NCBI GenBank assembly: GCA_013322215.1
Contig: JAAMEZ010000036.1
Span: 372,001 to 436,000 of the forward strand
Length of the DNA: 64,000 nucleotides
Direction: 5' to 3'
Source: Martinezella rhizogenes
Lineage (GTDB): Bacteria > Pseudomonadota > Alphaproteobacteria > Rhizobiales > Rhizobiaceae
Part shown: one piece after another, positions 33,726-42,352 of the stretch
How positions within the stretch are numbered: position 1 is the first letter of the stretch
How the letters are laid out: each line of letters opens with the position of its first letter
Made by a program: the position numbers and the translations under genes
Notes under the pieces: model-generated
The model's database searches: none
The model's input: only the letters and a program-made list of their open reading frames with translations
Told to the model about the DNA's origin: nothing

Positions 33726-34622
33726 TTATTTCGCTGCTGCATGGATCTCCGCGACATAGCCGCCGGGAAATTCCACCATCGCCGCCCGGCGTCTGTCCGA
33801 AGTGTAGGGGTCGGCAAGCACGGTTGCGCCATTGGCTTTGGCCTTATCAAGCGTCGCGGCGAGATCCACGACCTCATACCCGGTCGTTTCATGGCCGTAT
33901 GGGAATGGCAGATGCCCGTCCGTGACAAGTACGGTCATCTTGCCATAGACGGACTCGATACGGATCCGTCGAAACGTGTCGTCGGGACGGCCGATCTCGA
34001 CACCGGAAGCCTTCTTGTCGTCGGAGGCGACCTTGCCCTTCGAGAAAGCCAGGAAGGACTTGACGAACTTGTCCGCAGTATCCGGGGACACGTAGACACG
34101 GTTCTCCGGGATGGTTTCCAAGGCCGTGTAATTCGGCTTGGCCGTATGCCAGTAGAGCTGCATGTTGACGCCGCCTGGCCATTGAATGACGGCGTCACGG
34201 CCGATCGGATCGGGGAAGACGTCGACGACGACGGCTGCGCCTGCGGCTCGGGCCGCGGCAACCGCCTGATCCATATCGGTGACGAGGTAACCGGTTCGCT
34301 CCGCGCCGAACGGATAGGGAATAGGCGTCTTGAAGCCGAAAAGCGAGACGGTGCCGACCGGAGTTTGCAGCAGTTGCGATGTGGTGCTGCTCGGCGTCGG
34401 CGTCACCGTGGCGACCACCTGCTTCGTGCTGGTGCCACCGAATGTCCCCAGGAAGCTGCTGGCGAAAGCATCCACCTTGTCGGCATCGATATAGACATGG
34501 GAGGTATCGTATTGCGCGCCGACGCCGACCTGTGTCTGAGAGGCTCGGGCCAGGGCCGTACCGGTGGGTGCCAAAGCAAGAACGGCAAGCAGTCCTATCG
34601 TGTAAGCGTAGCGAGACGGCAT
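33726..34622 (-). CDS. Exported protein with two glyoxalase/VOC-like domains
   Basis: The 298-residue protein has a signal peptide (MPSRYAYTIGLLAVLALAPTGTALA). Two glyoxalase/bleomycin-resistance-like halves follow: one with FPYGHETTGYEVVDLAATLDKAKANGA near the C-terminus, and a similar ERTGYLVTDMDQAVAAARAAGA earlier. Each half ends with a FPGG or WPGG strand. VOC domains usually bind metal in the cytosol; an exported two-domain form is less common. GGAGAGCC before the ATG at 34622 supports the start over the ATG at 34676. Substrate unknown; the His/Glu metal ligands are not obvious. It stands alone, convergent with the DCXR-like gene. Confidence 0.75.
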   Translation of the reverse strand: MPSRYAYTIGLLAVLALAPTGTALARASQTQVGVGAQYDTSHVYIDADKVDAFASSFLGTFGGTSTKQVVATVTPTPSSTTSQLLQTPVGTVSLFGFKTPIPYPFGAERTGYLVTDMDQAVAAARAAGAAVVVDVFPDPIGRDAVIQWPGGVNMQLYWHTAKPNYTALETIPENRVYVSPDTADKFVKSFLAFSKGKVASDDKKASGVEIGRPDDTFRRIRIESVYGKMTVLVTDGHLPFPYGHETTGYEVVDLAATLDKAKANGATVLADPYTSDRRRAAMVEFPGGYVAEIHAAAK

Positions 34623-34769
34623 GTATTGGCTCTCCGTTGTTCCCGGCTCATCCTGATAGAGATCGAGCCTGACCACCAGACGTAAGTCACCGAAGAAGCT
34701 AAGATATTCGAAAAGAGCTGTTTGGTATGGAGCATCCGGGGCTTGCAGGCATATCTTGGAAGCTCGTCA

Positions 34770-35009
34770 CTACGCCGTTTCCTCATAGATCAGATTCGGC
34801 GCGACGATCCATTCGCCGCGTCTGAGCGACAGAACATCAAGCCTGCCCTGACGATCCCGAACGGCAACGCCGACGAAACGATAACGGCTGCCGTTTCTGT
34901 CGACGACAGCATGTGAAATCGGTTTGCCGTTAACATAGCCGACAACAGGGCCCTCCTTCCTTGTTGCGGAGAGCAGGAAATATTCGTGAGGAATGCTCCG
35001 GCTTACCAT
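34770..35009 (-). CDS. Small conserved-looking hypothetical protein (79 aa)
   Basis: The frame codes for a compact beta-rich protein with a charged core (VVDRNGSRYRFVGVAVRDRQ then LRRGEWIVAPNLIYE). Its codon pattern looks coding, and the aligned repeating turns look like a small domain rather than noise. The start is not marked by a strong ribosome-binding site. Function unknown; neighbours (VOC protein, FAH hydratase) do not help. Confidence 0.45.
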   Translation of the reverse strand: MVSRSIPHEYFLLSATRKEGPVVGYVNGKPISHAVVDRNGSRYRFVGVAVRDRQGRLDVLSLRRGEWIVAPNLIYEETA

Positions 35010-35195
35010 CAGCCACGATCCCCACGCGGCAAGCTCAACCCCGCACCCGTCCGAGCACCTTTCTGCGCGCCTGGGCTCTCGCAGCTCGCTCGCAAGGGAG
35101 AGGATTTTGAGCGGAGGCGCCTGTTCTTCCTGATCTCGACAACGAATGGCTTTCGCTGCGGCCGCATTATTCGTCCTTTCGACTCTTGATCCATT

Positions 35196-35966
35196 TTAAT
35201 TGAAGACGCATTCGACCTGGCCGAGCGGCCCGAAGTCGACGGCCAGATGTTGGCCGGCACAGACCTGGAGGACCGCAGTGCAGGAACCGGTCGCCACGAT
35301 ATCGCTCGGCTCGAGCCGCCTGCCGTTTGCCGCAAGTGCCGCGGCAAGCCACGCAACCGCGTTTAGCGGATTGCCCATGATCGCCGACGAGTTGCCAGAA
35401 ACCATCGTCTGCCGAAACAGAAAAGCCGTGACCTCGATTCCGGCGAGATCGCCGATGTCCACGTTTCCGGCATGGTCGCCGCAAAGCGTCGCAACGTGCA
35501 GGCCGAAATCCGCAATCGCGGCATTTGCGCCGGCAAACGCCTGCCGCGTCCGGCGGCCGATGACCCCGATTGCAGGCCGACAGCTCATGACCGCATCAGC
35601 CACGCTATCGAGGGAGATTTGCTCGCCTTCGTCCGGAAATGGCCTCAGCATCGTGAAAACGAGTTCGCATTGTATTCCGATGGTTCCCAGCGGCAGGCGG
35701 AAGTTTTGCGCCTTCTTTTGCAGGGCGGCGGACGGGATTTCGGAATAGATCGGCCCCTTCAGACCGAGAGTGCGGCACGACAGATCGCTCGTGCCGACAA
35801 TCGCATAGCCCTTGCGCTCAAAGCCGAGTGCGTCCTGTGCAGCGGCCTGGATGTCATATGCCTCATGTTGCGAGGCGATCAGATCGAGCGGAAGATCGCA
35901 AAGCTCCTCATGACGGCGACACTTCGCCAGAAGATCCGCTGTGGTATCCTTCAATTCGAAATACAT
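35196..35966 (-). CDS. 2-keto-4-pentenoate hydratase / 2-oxo-hexenedioate decarboxylase family (FAH fold)
   Basis: The 256-residue protein resembles MhpD/DmpE/DmpH. It has GYAIVGTSD near residue 53, IYSEIPSAAL near 73, the metal-binding IQCELVFTML near 97 and AIADFGLHVATLCG near 150. The C-terminus reads AVDFGPLGQVECVF. Such enzymes add water to 2-hydroxypenta-2,4-dienoate or decarboxylate 4-oxalocrotonate in meta-cleavage pathways. GGAGCGCGAAG precedes the ATG. It is isolated from other meta-cleavage genes in this window, so the true substrate is uncertain and may belong to a sugar-acid route. Confidence 0.82.
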   Translation of the reverse strand: MYFELKDTTADLLAKCRRHEELCDLPLDLIASQHEAYDIQAAAQDALGFERKGYAIVGTSDLSCRTLGLKGPIYSEIPSAALQKKAQNFRLPLGTIGIQCELVFTMLRPFPDEGEQISLDSVADAVMSCRPAIGVIGRRTRQAFAGANAAIADFGLHVATLCGDHAGNVDIGDLAGIEVTAFLFRQTMVSGNSSAIMGNPLNAVAWLAAALAANGRRLEPSDIVATGSCTAVLQVCAGQHLAVDFGPLGQVECVFN

Positions 35967-36944
35967 CTTCGCGCTCCAATCTTAACAACTGGCTGTCACG
36001 CAAAGATGGCCCGACATGCATAGTCGTTCCATTCGGCGCAAAGCACGAAGAAATTAAAATCTCATAGTGACCGCTTCTTCTCGTCGAATGATAACGGGAT
36101 AGGGTCGTTCAGTGCCTTGCTACGGCCGCGTGAGCTGAGACCGGCCGGGCGGCGATGCTATCTCGAAGAGGAATCCTGTATTGCTCACGAGACTGCCGCA
36201 AGGATGCAAACGCCATGAAACCAAACAGCATAGCGGATTCGCGGCCCGAGAGCATCGAGCCGCAGTCGCTATGGCTTCAATGCCGACATAGCCGCATTGG
36301 TCAGCCCATCAGCCGCAACGTTTCAGATCATCCTGCTGGCGATGACGCCAGGGTCCGCTCAGGATTTCTTGTGCGCGGCCTTAAGGGCGGTCCACTGCGC
36401 ACGCCGCAACCGGGTATGCGCAAAGCTGATCCTGCCGGATCGTGCTGCGGGGAGCAGCCGATGCCGACCAGTGCCCCGAATATACGATCGAAGCTGACAC
36501 TAGGGAGAATCGACCCTCCTGTCTGCGTCCATTTTTGAACGCACCAAAGTTGCTTTACCCTTCTGCTCACTCCATCCGAGAAAGGAGGTCATAAGGGTTT
36601 GGGGCGAATAAGAGAAGAAGACAGGGATGCCCTTGCGGAGCGGCGGTCGGACGTCCGATCAACGTCGTCAATCCGGGCATGTTGCCGAACCCAGCAAGGT
36701 CTTAGAGCCTGATCCGAAATTATGGCGCGTAGTATCAGCACTTTATCCTTGGCGGATGCCCATTTTCTTGATTTTGTGGGTTTGCGATAGGCCGGAGGAG
36801 ATCGGTAACGGCTCAGTGTGAATTCCCGCTTTTCGTTCAGTTCTTCTCCATCCAAAAGCGGTTTATTCTACGTCAAAACGCAAGATCGGTGGAGTACACT
36901 TAAGATATAAGCGCCTAACTGGTGCCGCTACGGAGTAAAGAACG
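35967..36944. other. About 1 kb without a recognisable gene
   Basis: Short frames exist on both strands (for example 36155-36538 plus, 36328-36570 minus, 36589-36855 minus). None has a ribosome-binding site with family-like sequence. The AraC gene promoter must lie at the right end. Base composition shifts toward AT near 36700-36900. It may contain remnants of older genes, but I could not identify any. Confidence 0.4.
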
Positions 36945-37826
36945 ATGAAGGCGGCAATTCAAAACTATCATGCTCGAATGCAACGAGTTCTGGAGTATAT
37001 CGATCGGCACCTCGATGACGATCTCAATCTTGATGTTCTGAGTAGTGTCGCGGCCTTCTCGAAGTTTCACTTCCATCGGCAGTTCGTGGCAACCTTCGGG
37101 TTGTCCGTACATCGCTATTTCCAACTCGCCCGCATGAAGCGGGCTTCATACCAGTTGGCCTATCGCGGCGCCCAAAGCGTCACGGGCATAGCGATGGATG
37201 CCGGTTACGACGCACCCGATGCCTTCGCCCGCGCCTTTCGGCAACGGTTTGGGCAATCGCCTTCGTCGTTTCGGAAATCTCCCGATTGGGAGCCGTGGCT
37301 TGCCGCTTTTGGCCCTCTCGACAATGCACGGAGCAAGCTTATGCAAAGGACCTTTACCCCTGACGACGTGACCATCCGCGAAGTGGTCTCGACCCCTGTG
37401 GCGATCATGGAGCATCGGGGCGATCCAGCGATGATTGGCGCGACGATACAGAGTTTCATCGCGTGGCGCAAAGCGACTGGCCTGACCCCAAAGACAAGCC
37501 CGACCTTCAACATCTTCCATTCCGATCCGCATACCACGCCCCGGTCCGAGTACCGGATGGATTTATGCGTTGGCACTAACCGGTCGATTGAACCGGACGA
37601 CGGGCCGATCAAGGCTGGCGTAATCCCCGGAGGCCGATGCGCAGTACTGCGTGTCGTCGGCAACACCGACAATCTGGAGCCTGCCGCGCTTTACTTGTAT
37701 CGCGAGTGGCTTCCAGCCAGCGGCGAAGAAACACGCGACTTCCCGATCTATTGCCAGCGGCTGAGCTTCTTCCCGGAAGTGCCGGAGCATGAGGCGGTTG
37801 CCGAGCTGTTTCTGCCCCTGAAATAG
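36945..37826 (+). CDS. AraC-family regulator with GyrI-like effector domain
   Basis: The 293-residue protein has an N-terminal AraC DNA-binding domain. The first HTH is LNLDVLSSVAAFSKFHFHRQF (near 28-48); the second is VTGIAMDAGYDAPDAFARAFRQRFGQSPSSFR. A GyrI/Rob-like C-terminal domain follows from about residue 138, with VAIMEHRGD and YRMDLCVGT. This layout is shared by SoxS/Rob-like and BmrR-type sensors of small amphipathic molecules. GGAG sits about ten bases before ATG 36945. A possible stem (GCGGCTTG ... CAAGCCGC, 37841-37878) follows the stop. An IS5 element has landed just downstream. Confidence 0.9.
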   Translation: MKAAIQNYHARMQRVLEYIDRHLDDDLNLDVLSSVAAFSKFHFHRQFVATFGLSVHRYFQLARMKRASYQLAYRGAQSVTGIAMDAGYDAPDAFARAFRQRFGQSPSSFRKSPDWEPWLAAFGPLDNARSKLMQRTFTPDDVTIREVVSTPVAIMEHRGDPAMIGATIQSFIAWRKATGLTPKTSPTFNIFHSDPHTTPRSEYRMDLCVGTNRSIEPDDGPIKAGVIPGGRCAVLRVVGNTDNLEPAALYLYREWLPASGEETRDFPIYCQRLSFFPEVPEHEAVAELFLPLK

Positions 37827-37880
37827 CGAACTCTGGCGGCGGCTTGTCCTGTCCAATCGCCAGAAGCGGGCAAGCCGCTA

Positions 37881-38778
37881 ATCAACAAGTCAAAATTCAA
37901 ACTGAGACATCACCAGGAAACCAACGATGTGGACCGACACCACTCGGGCGCAGTATGCCCGCGCGGATCTGAATTTGCCAAGCGACTTGACCGATGCCGA
38001 ATGGGCTGTTCTGGAACCGTTTTTACCGCCACCGTCCAATGTCGGCCGACCACGTAAGTGGCCCTTGCGGCGGATAGTTGAAGCAATCCTCTATCTGCTG
38101 CGTGGTGGCCTGCCGTGGCGGATGCTGCCGCCCTGCTTTCCGCCGGTCTCGACGGTCCGGCGCTGGTTCTATCTTTGGCGGGACAGCAATCTGTGGCAAT
38201 CGCTGAACCACACCCTGCTGCTGATAGCCCGAGAGGGATCGGGCCGCGAAGCGTCACCTAGTGCCGGCATAATCGACAGCCAGAGCGTCAAAACCACGGA
38301 AAGCGGTGGGCCTTGCGGCTATGACGCAGGTAAGAAGGTCAACGGACGAAAGCGCCACATCCTGACCGACACCGAGGGCAATCTGGTTCACGCCGTCATC
38401 CACACCGCCGACATTCAGGATCGCGATGGCGCGCCGACTGTGCTCGCGCAGATCATCGGTCGCTTCCCGTGGTTGCGCCATATCTTTGCCGATGGCGGAT
38501 ATGCCGGCGTGAAGCTCAAGGATGCCCTGCGCCGGATCGGCGCATGGGCCGTCGAGATCGTCAAGCGCTCCGATGCGGCCAAGGGCTTTGTTGTTCTTCC
38601 CCGCCGCTGGGTTGTCGAACGCACACTGGCTTGGCTCAATCGAAACCGACGCCTCGCAAAGGACTTCGAACAAACCATCGCCTCTGCAACCACATGGCTG
38701 TTCATCGCCTCGATCCAGCTATTCACTCGCAGGATCGCAAGATCATGAATTCACGTCAGATAATTTTGAATCAGTCTC
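37881..38778 (+). mobile_element. IS5-family insertion sequence (IS1031-like group), left end diverged
   Basis: The element contains one transposase gene. The right end has CAGATAATTTTGAATCAGTCTC (two bases over this limit in full; core ATTTTGAATCAG at 38763-38774). The left end has AAGTCAAAATTCAAACTGAG, which matches the inverse of the right end only in its inner TCAAAATT part. The outermost left bases do not match, so the element may be decayed at that end, and no clear target duplication was found. Boundaries are approximate. Confidence 0.7.
37927..38748 (+). CDS. IS5-family transposase
   Basis: The 273-residue protein is complete. It begins MWTDTTRAQYARADL, with LTDAEWAVLEPFLPPP near residue 21 and the RPRKWPLRRIVEAILYLLRGG DNA-binding region. 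The DDE triad is visible as Asp117 in GIIDSQS, Asp189 in HIFADGGYAG and Glu231 in WVVERTLAW. The intact triad and full length suggest an active enzyme. It is transcribed with the flanking AraC genes on the plus strand but is independent of them. Confidence 0.93.
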   Translation: MWTDTTRAQYARADLNLPSDLTDAEWAVLEPFLPPPSNVGRPRKWPLRRIVEAILYLLRGGLPWRMLPPCFPPVSTVRRWFYLWRDSNLWQSLNHTLLLIAREGSGREASPSAGIIDSQSVKTTESGGPCGYDAGKKVNGRKRHILTDTEGNLVHAVIHTADIQDRDGAPTVLAQIIGRFPWLRHIFADGGYAGVKLKDALRRIGAWAVEIVKRSDAAKGFVVLPRRWVVERTLAWLNRNRRLAKDFEQTIASATTWLFIASIQLFTRRIARS

Positions 38779-38951
38779 TTAGAGACGTACAGCTTAGGTC
38801 TGCGGGATCGGCCTAAATTGATCGGATCGGCTCTAGCCAGCATCCCTCCCCAGGATTTTGGCGACCTCAAACATGATTGAGGTCGCAGCGCGAGACGTCT
38901 TCCGGCATGATCGGCGGCAGATATCGCCGCCAATCTCTTATGACCTGACCA

Positions 38952-39995
38952 ATGCTCTTCATTCCATTTCCGTTCATCATCGCCATTTTGCTCGTCGTTC
39001 TCCTTGCGGTCGTCAAAACCCGCGACGACGAGGCGCCGCCCAATTTGCCATTCCAGGCGCTGATCCTTCTCAGCGCGTTTCAGTCAACGCTGTCCGGGTT
39101 GCGATGGGGCTATGCCGTTCAGCCTGTCATGTATGTCATGCCGGTCGCCGCCGCGATGGTGCCGCCGCTTGCCTATCTCGGCGTCTCCCGGCTGGCGCGC
39201 AAAAGCTCCTTCTCCTTAATTCAGCAGATCTGCCTGCATGGGCTGCCGGCTGGGCTTATTGTCGTGCTGATCGCGCTGTGGCGCAACGCGATCGATATCG
39301 CCATCGTCCTTATCGACGTCGGTTATGCCACTGCAATCCTGCTTCTCATGCGGTCGGGCACGGACGCGCTTCGCCTCGCACCTTTCGAAGGTGCTGGTCC
39401 GACCTACCGAGCCATTCTCTTTACCGCCAGCGCTCTTCTCCTGTCGGCGGCGGTGGATATTTTCATCTGGCTGGATTTTGCCTGGGCCGGCGGTGAATAT
39501 GCATTGAAGGTCATCACCTTCGGAAATCTCGCAGCGCTCGCCATCCTCGCCACCGCTGCCGCCGCTGCCAGCCGCAGCCACGCGCCCGTCGATCGCGTAG
39601 AGGCTGTCCGGCCACCGGAAATCCTTCAGGACGGCCAGACGCTTGCTGCGGTGCAGGCATTGATGGAGGACAGGCACGCCTATCGCGATGTCGATCTCAA
39701 TCTCGACCGGCTGGCGCGCAAGCTCGCGATTCCCGCCCGGCAGATTTCCTCGGCCATCAACCGCGCCACCGGCAAGAACGTCTCGCAATATGTCAACGAG
39801 TACCGGATCTCGGAGGCTTGCACACTGCTGGCCGAAACCGAGAATCCGGTGATGGAGATCATGTTCGATGTCGGCTTTCAGACCAAGTCGAACTTCAATC
39901 GTGAGTTCCGGCGTGTCACTGATACGACGCCGCTCGAATGGCGCGACAAGTCGCGCAGGTCCCCCAAGTCCACAGCCGCGCCAAAGGTTGACTGA
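38952..39995 (+). CDS. Membrane-integrated AraC-family regulator
   Basis: The 347-residue protein has about seven hydrophobic segments in its first 215 residues (LFIPFPFIIAILLVVLLAVV and others). A cytosolic AraC-type domain follows: LNLDRLARKLAIPARQISSAINRATG near 252 and VMEIMFDVGFQTKSNFNREFRRV near 304. It resembles regulators that sense a membrane or lipid signal. The next plus-strand gene, a membrane fatty acid hydroxylase, starts 155 bases after its stop and is a plausible target. Start chosen at ATG 38952 just after the IS right flank; the insertion may have displaced its promoter. Confidence 0.85.
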   Translation: MLFIPFPFIIAILLVVLLAVVKTRDDEAPPNLPFQALILLSAFQSTLSGLRWGYAVQPVMYVMPVAAAMVPPLAYLGVSRLARKSSFSLIQQICLHGLPAGLIVVLIALWRNAIDIAIVLIDVGYATAILLLMRSGTDALRLAPFEGAGPTYRAILFTASALLLSAAVDIFIWLDFAWAGGEYALKVITFGNLAALAILATAAAAASRSHAPVDRVEAVRPPEILQDGQTLAAVQALMEDRHAYRDVDLNLDRLARKLAIPARQISSAINRATGKNVSQYVNEYRISEACTLLAETENPVMEIMFDVGFQTKSNFNREFRRVTDTTPLEWRDKSRRSPKSTAAPKVD

Positions 39996-40150
39996 ATCGG
40001 AATCGAGGATGATCCGGCACATATTTAACGCCTCTCCAACCCGATCGGCACGCCTTTAACCAGTTTTTAATCATCAAGTTGAAGCAGCAGCCATCCTCGG
40101 ATAAAGGAGGGGTATCGCCCCTCCGTCGTTCCGTGGATAGCAAATTGACA

Positions 40151-40972
40151 ATGGAAAATTTGCTTCAATTGCTTGATTTCATGGAGGAGTATACCGATCG
40201 CATTCTTCCGGTCGCGTTCCTGTTGCTCGCCGCAGAGATCGTCTTTCCGAAGTCTCGCTATACCTATGTATCGAAACTTCGTGGTGCCGTCTTCTGCGTG
40301 ACGAACATCCTCATAACCAAAGCAAGTCTCACACTCTTCTACTGGTTTTGGGCAGGCATCGGCATAAAGCCGCTGTTCGAGATCGACCTGACGTTCCTCT
40401 CCAAGCTTTCGAATGCATGGCCGCTGCATCTGCCGGGCGCCATAGCTGCTTCCTTTCTCGTTCTGCAGGTCAGCGAGTTCTTCTACTATTGGTTCCACAG
40501 GCTACAGCATAGCAATAGCTTCTTCTGGCGCTTCCATGCCGAGCATCATTCGCTCGAGGAAATGAGCGCCTTCAACAGCAACCACCATTTCAGCGAGGAG
40601 ATCTTCAGAATTCCGTTCCTGATCATTCCCGTCTCGCTGCTCTTCGATTTCAAGCAGGACTATGTTCCCTGGATCTGGGTGTTCTTCGTGCGCTGGCAAG
40701 GTTATTTCGAACATAGCTCGACGCGTCTGAATTTGGGCTGGGTCCGCTACGTCTTTCCCGACAACCGCTTCCACCGCATTCACCATTCGGTCGAACGACA
40801 ACACTTCAACAGGAATTTCGGCAGCGGTTCGGCGATCTGGGACATTCTGTTCGGGACCGCCTACTATCCGAAGGCCACGGAGTGGCCCGATGTCGGCCTA
40901 CCCAATATCCGGGAGCCGCAGAACTTGACCGAGTTTCTCGTTCGGCCCTTTCGGCGCGGCAGACATAGCTAG
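40151..40972 (+). CDS. Sterol desaturase / fatty acid hydroxylase family membrane protein
   Basis: The 273-residue protein has several membrane helices and the di-iron histidine clusters of this superfamily: FHRLQH near 117, FHAEHH near 129, NHHFSEE near 143 and FHRIHH near 213. The enzyme would insert oxygen into a lipid acyl chain or headgroup. The ATG at 40151 was chosen; a TTG-initiated frame reaches back to 40079. It follows the membrane AraC gene on the same strand. Rhizobial members include ornithine-lipid and hopanoid modifiers, but no specific substrate can be read here. Confidence 0.87.
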   Translation: MENLLQLLDFMEEYTDRILPVAFLLLAAEIVFPKSRYTYVSKLRGAVFCVTNILITKASLTLFYWFWAGIGIKPLFEIDLTFLSKLSNAWPLHLPGAIAASFLVLQVSEFFYYWFHRLQHSNSFFWRFHAEHHSLEEMSAFNSNHHFSEEIFRIPFLIIPVSLLFDFKQDYVPWIWVFFVRWQGYFEHSSTRLNLGWVRYVFPDNRFHRIHHSVERQHFNRNFGSGSAIWDILFGTAYYPKATEWPDVGLPNIREPQNLTEFLVRPFRRGRHS

Positions 40973-41217
40973 AACGCCGGTCGTTTCAACTTTCGGATTT
41001 TCACCGGCCTTTCAGCCCCATGCCGGCCGAAAAACAGGTCTTCGTTAGAATTTTAGGTAAACCTAAAAGCGGTCATCAAGACCCCGGCGCTACTATCGAT
41101 GTGTCTGGCCGAACACGGTTCGGCGGCACTATGACAGTGCCAAGGCATCCTCAAGCCGGATCTGCCTCAGACGGTTGCACTTTTGAACGGGGAGTCCCTG
41201 AAGGGACAAAGTGCTCA

Positions 41218-41583
41218 ATGCCTCTTTCAGCATTTCTTCGCCGCCGCGCAGCGATCGCGGTCCGCGTACACGACACTCTATGCACGTTCATTGACGGGAC
41301 GATTGTCGCTCGGGCGGACAATTGGCGCCCACTCTGCAATAGCGACGATACGCGCCGGGCGCTCGGTCACACCTCATATCGTGGCGAATTGGTGCCGGTC
41401 TACGATCTGGCGACAAAGATGGGCAACAAGCCCTCAAAGAGCTGTGAAATCGCCATCATCAAGATGGCTAGCGGCTACGTGGCGTTTCTGATCGACGAAT
41501 TCATCGGCAGCACGTCGGCGGCGAGCGAAGCCATCCGCCTTTCGCAGCTCGACATTTTCGGCCGCGACCGCGTAGCTGTATAG
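41218..41583 (+). CDS. CheW-like domain protein
   Basis: The 121-residue reading (ATG 41218) shows a CheW-type fold: AIAVRVHDTLCTFIDG, YRGELVPVYDLATKMGNK near 62 and the strand YVAFLIDEFIG near 96. CheW couples chemoreceptors to the CheA kinase. The usual C-terminal extension after the Asp-Glu strand is short. A longer frame opens at 41020 with an N-terminus that does not look like a protein, so the start is uncertain. No receptor or CheA is nearby, so it is an orphan. Confidence 0.65.
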   Translation: MPLSAFLRRRAAIAVRVHDTLCTFIDGTIVARADNWRPLCNSDDTRRALGHTSYRGELVPVYDLATKMGNKPSKSCEIAIIKMASGYVAFLIDEFIGSTSAASEAIRLSQLDIFGRDRVAV

Positions 41584-41647
41584 CATCGCTTTCCCGATGC
41601 CAAAGAAGGCGGCCTCCTTCAGCGGACAATTGCCGTGAATTCCAAAC

Positions 41648-42352
41648 CTAGCTGGCTTTGGATAGGTCGGCGCGATCCATGATCTCATTGATAACACCGC
41701 CTCCCATGACGGCGGCGCGATCGCACATGTGGCCAACCACACCCGGATCATGGCTGACGAGCACGAAGGTCATGCCATGTGCCGCTTTCAGATCGTTAAG
41801 AAGATTGAGAATTCCAGCCTGCACCGAGACATCGAGGGCCGAGGTCGGCTCGTCGAGCAGCAGCAGCTTCGGGCGCAGCAATAGCGCCCGCGCAATCGCT
41901 ACGCGCTGCCGCTGACCACCGGACAGTTGATGCGGATAGCGCTGGCTCGATATTGCCGGCAGACCCACCTGATCGAGAGCCCTATAAACCTGTGCCTCGA
42001 CGTCCCTAACACCCCGCAGAGACAATGGTTCGCCGAGAATACGCGCGATCATGTGACGCGGGTGCAGCGACGAATAGGGATCCTGGAACACCATCTGAAT
42101 ATTGTCCCGCAAAGAGCCGGAAATCTTTCTCCCCGGCTTGAGCGCCTCGTCAAAAACGGAGATCGATCCCTGCCAATGGATATTCAGCCCGGCGATAGCG
42201 CGCAGGACCGTCGTCTTGCCGCAGCCGGACGGGCCGATGAGACCGAAGGTCTCGCCGCTTGCGACCTCGAAGCTGACCCCGCGCACGGCCATGAACGCCT
42301 TCCCGGTGCCGGGAAAGGAGATGGAGAGGTCGGAGACCGAAAGCGCGTTCAT
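41648..42352 (-). CDS. Dipeptide/oligopeptide-type ABC ATPase (DppF-like)
   Basis: The 234-residue ATPase has Walker A GPSGCGKTT near residue 39, Q-loop MVFQDPYSSLHPRH near 84, signature LSGGQRQRVAIARALL near 139 and Walker B LLLLDEPTSALD near 159. The YSSLHPRH motif after the Q-loop is typical of the DppF/OppF subunit, although the usual C-terminal zinc/cysteine or oligopeptide extension is absent. ATG overlaps the DppD TGA by four bases. It is the last gene of the operon and works with the DppD-type ATPase. Confidence 0.9.
   Translation of the reverse strand: MNALSVSDLSISFPGTGKAFMAVRGVSFEVASGETFGLIGPSGCGKTTVLRAIAGLNIHWQGSISVFDEALKPGRKISGSLRDNIQMVFQDPYSSLHPRHMIARILGEPLSLRGVRDVEAQVYRALDQVGLPAISSQRYPHQLSGGQRQRVAIARALLLRPKLLLLDEPTSALDVSVQAGILNLLNDLKAAHGMTFVLVSHDPGVVGHMCDRAAVMGGGVINEIMDRADLSKAS

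Noticed and set aside
37881..38780. Target-site duplication around the IS5 element
   Set aside because: CTAA on the left and TTAG on the right are not direct repeats; the left terminus itself is uncertain.
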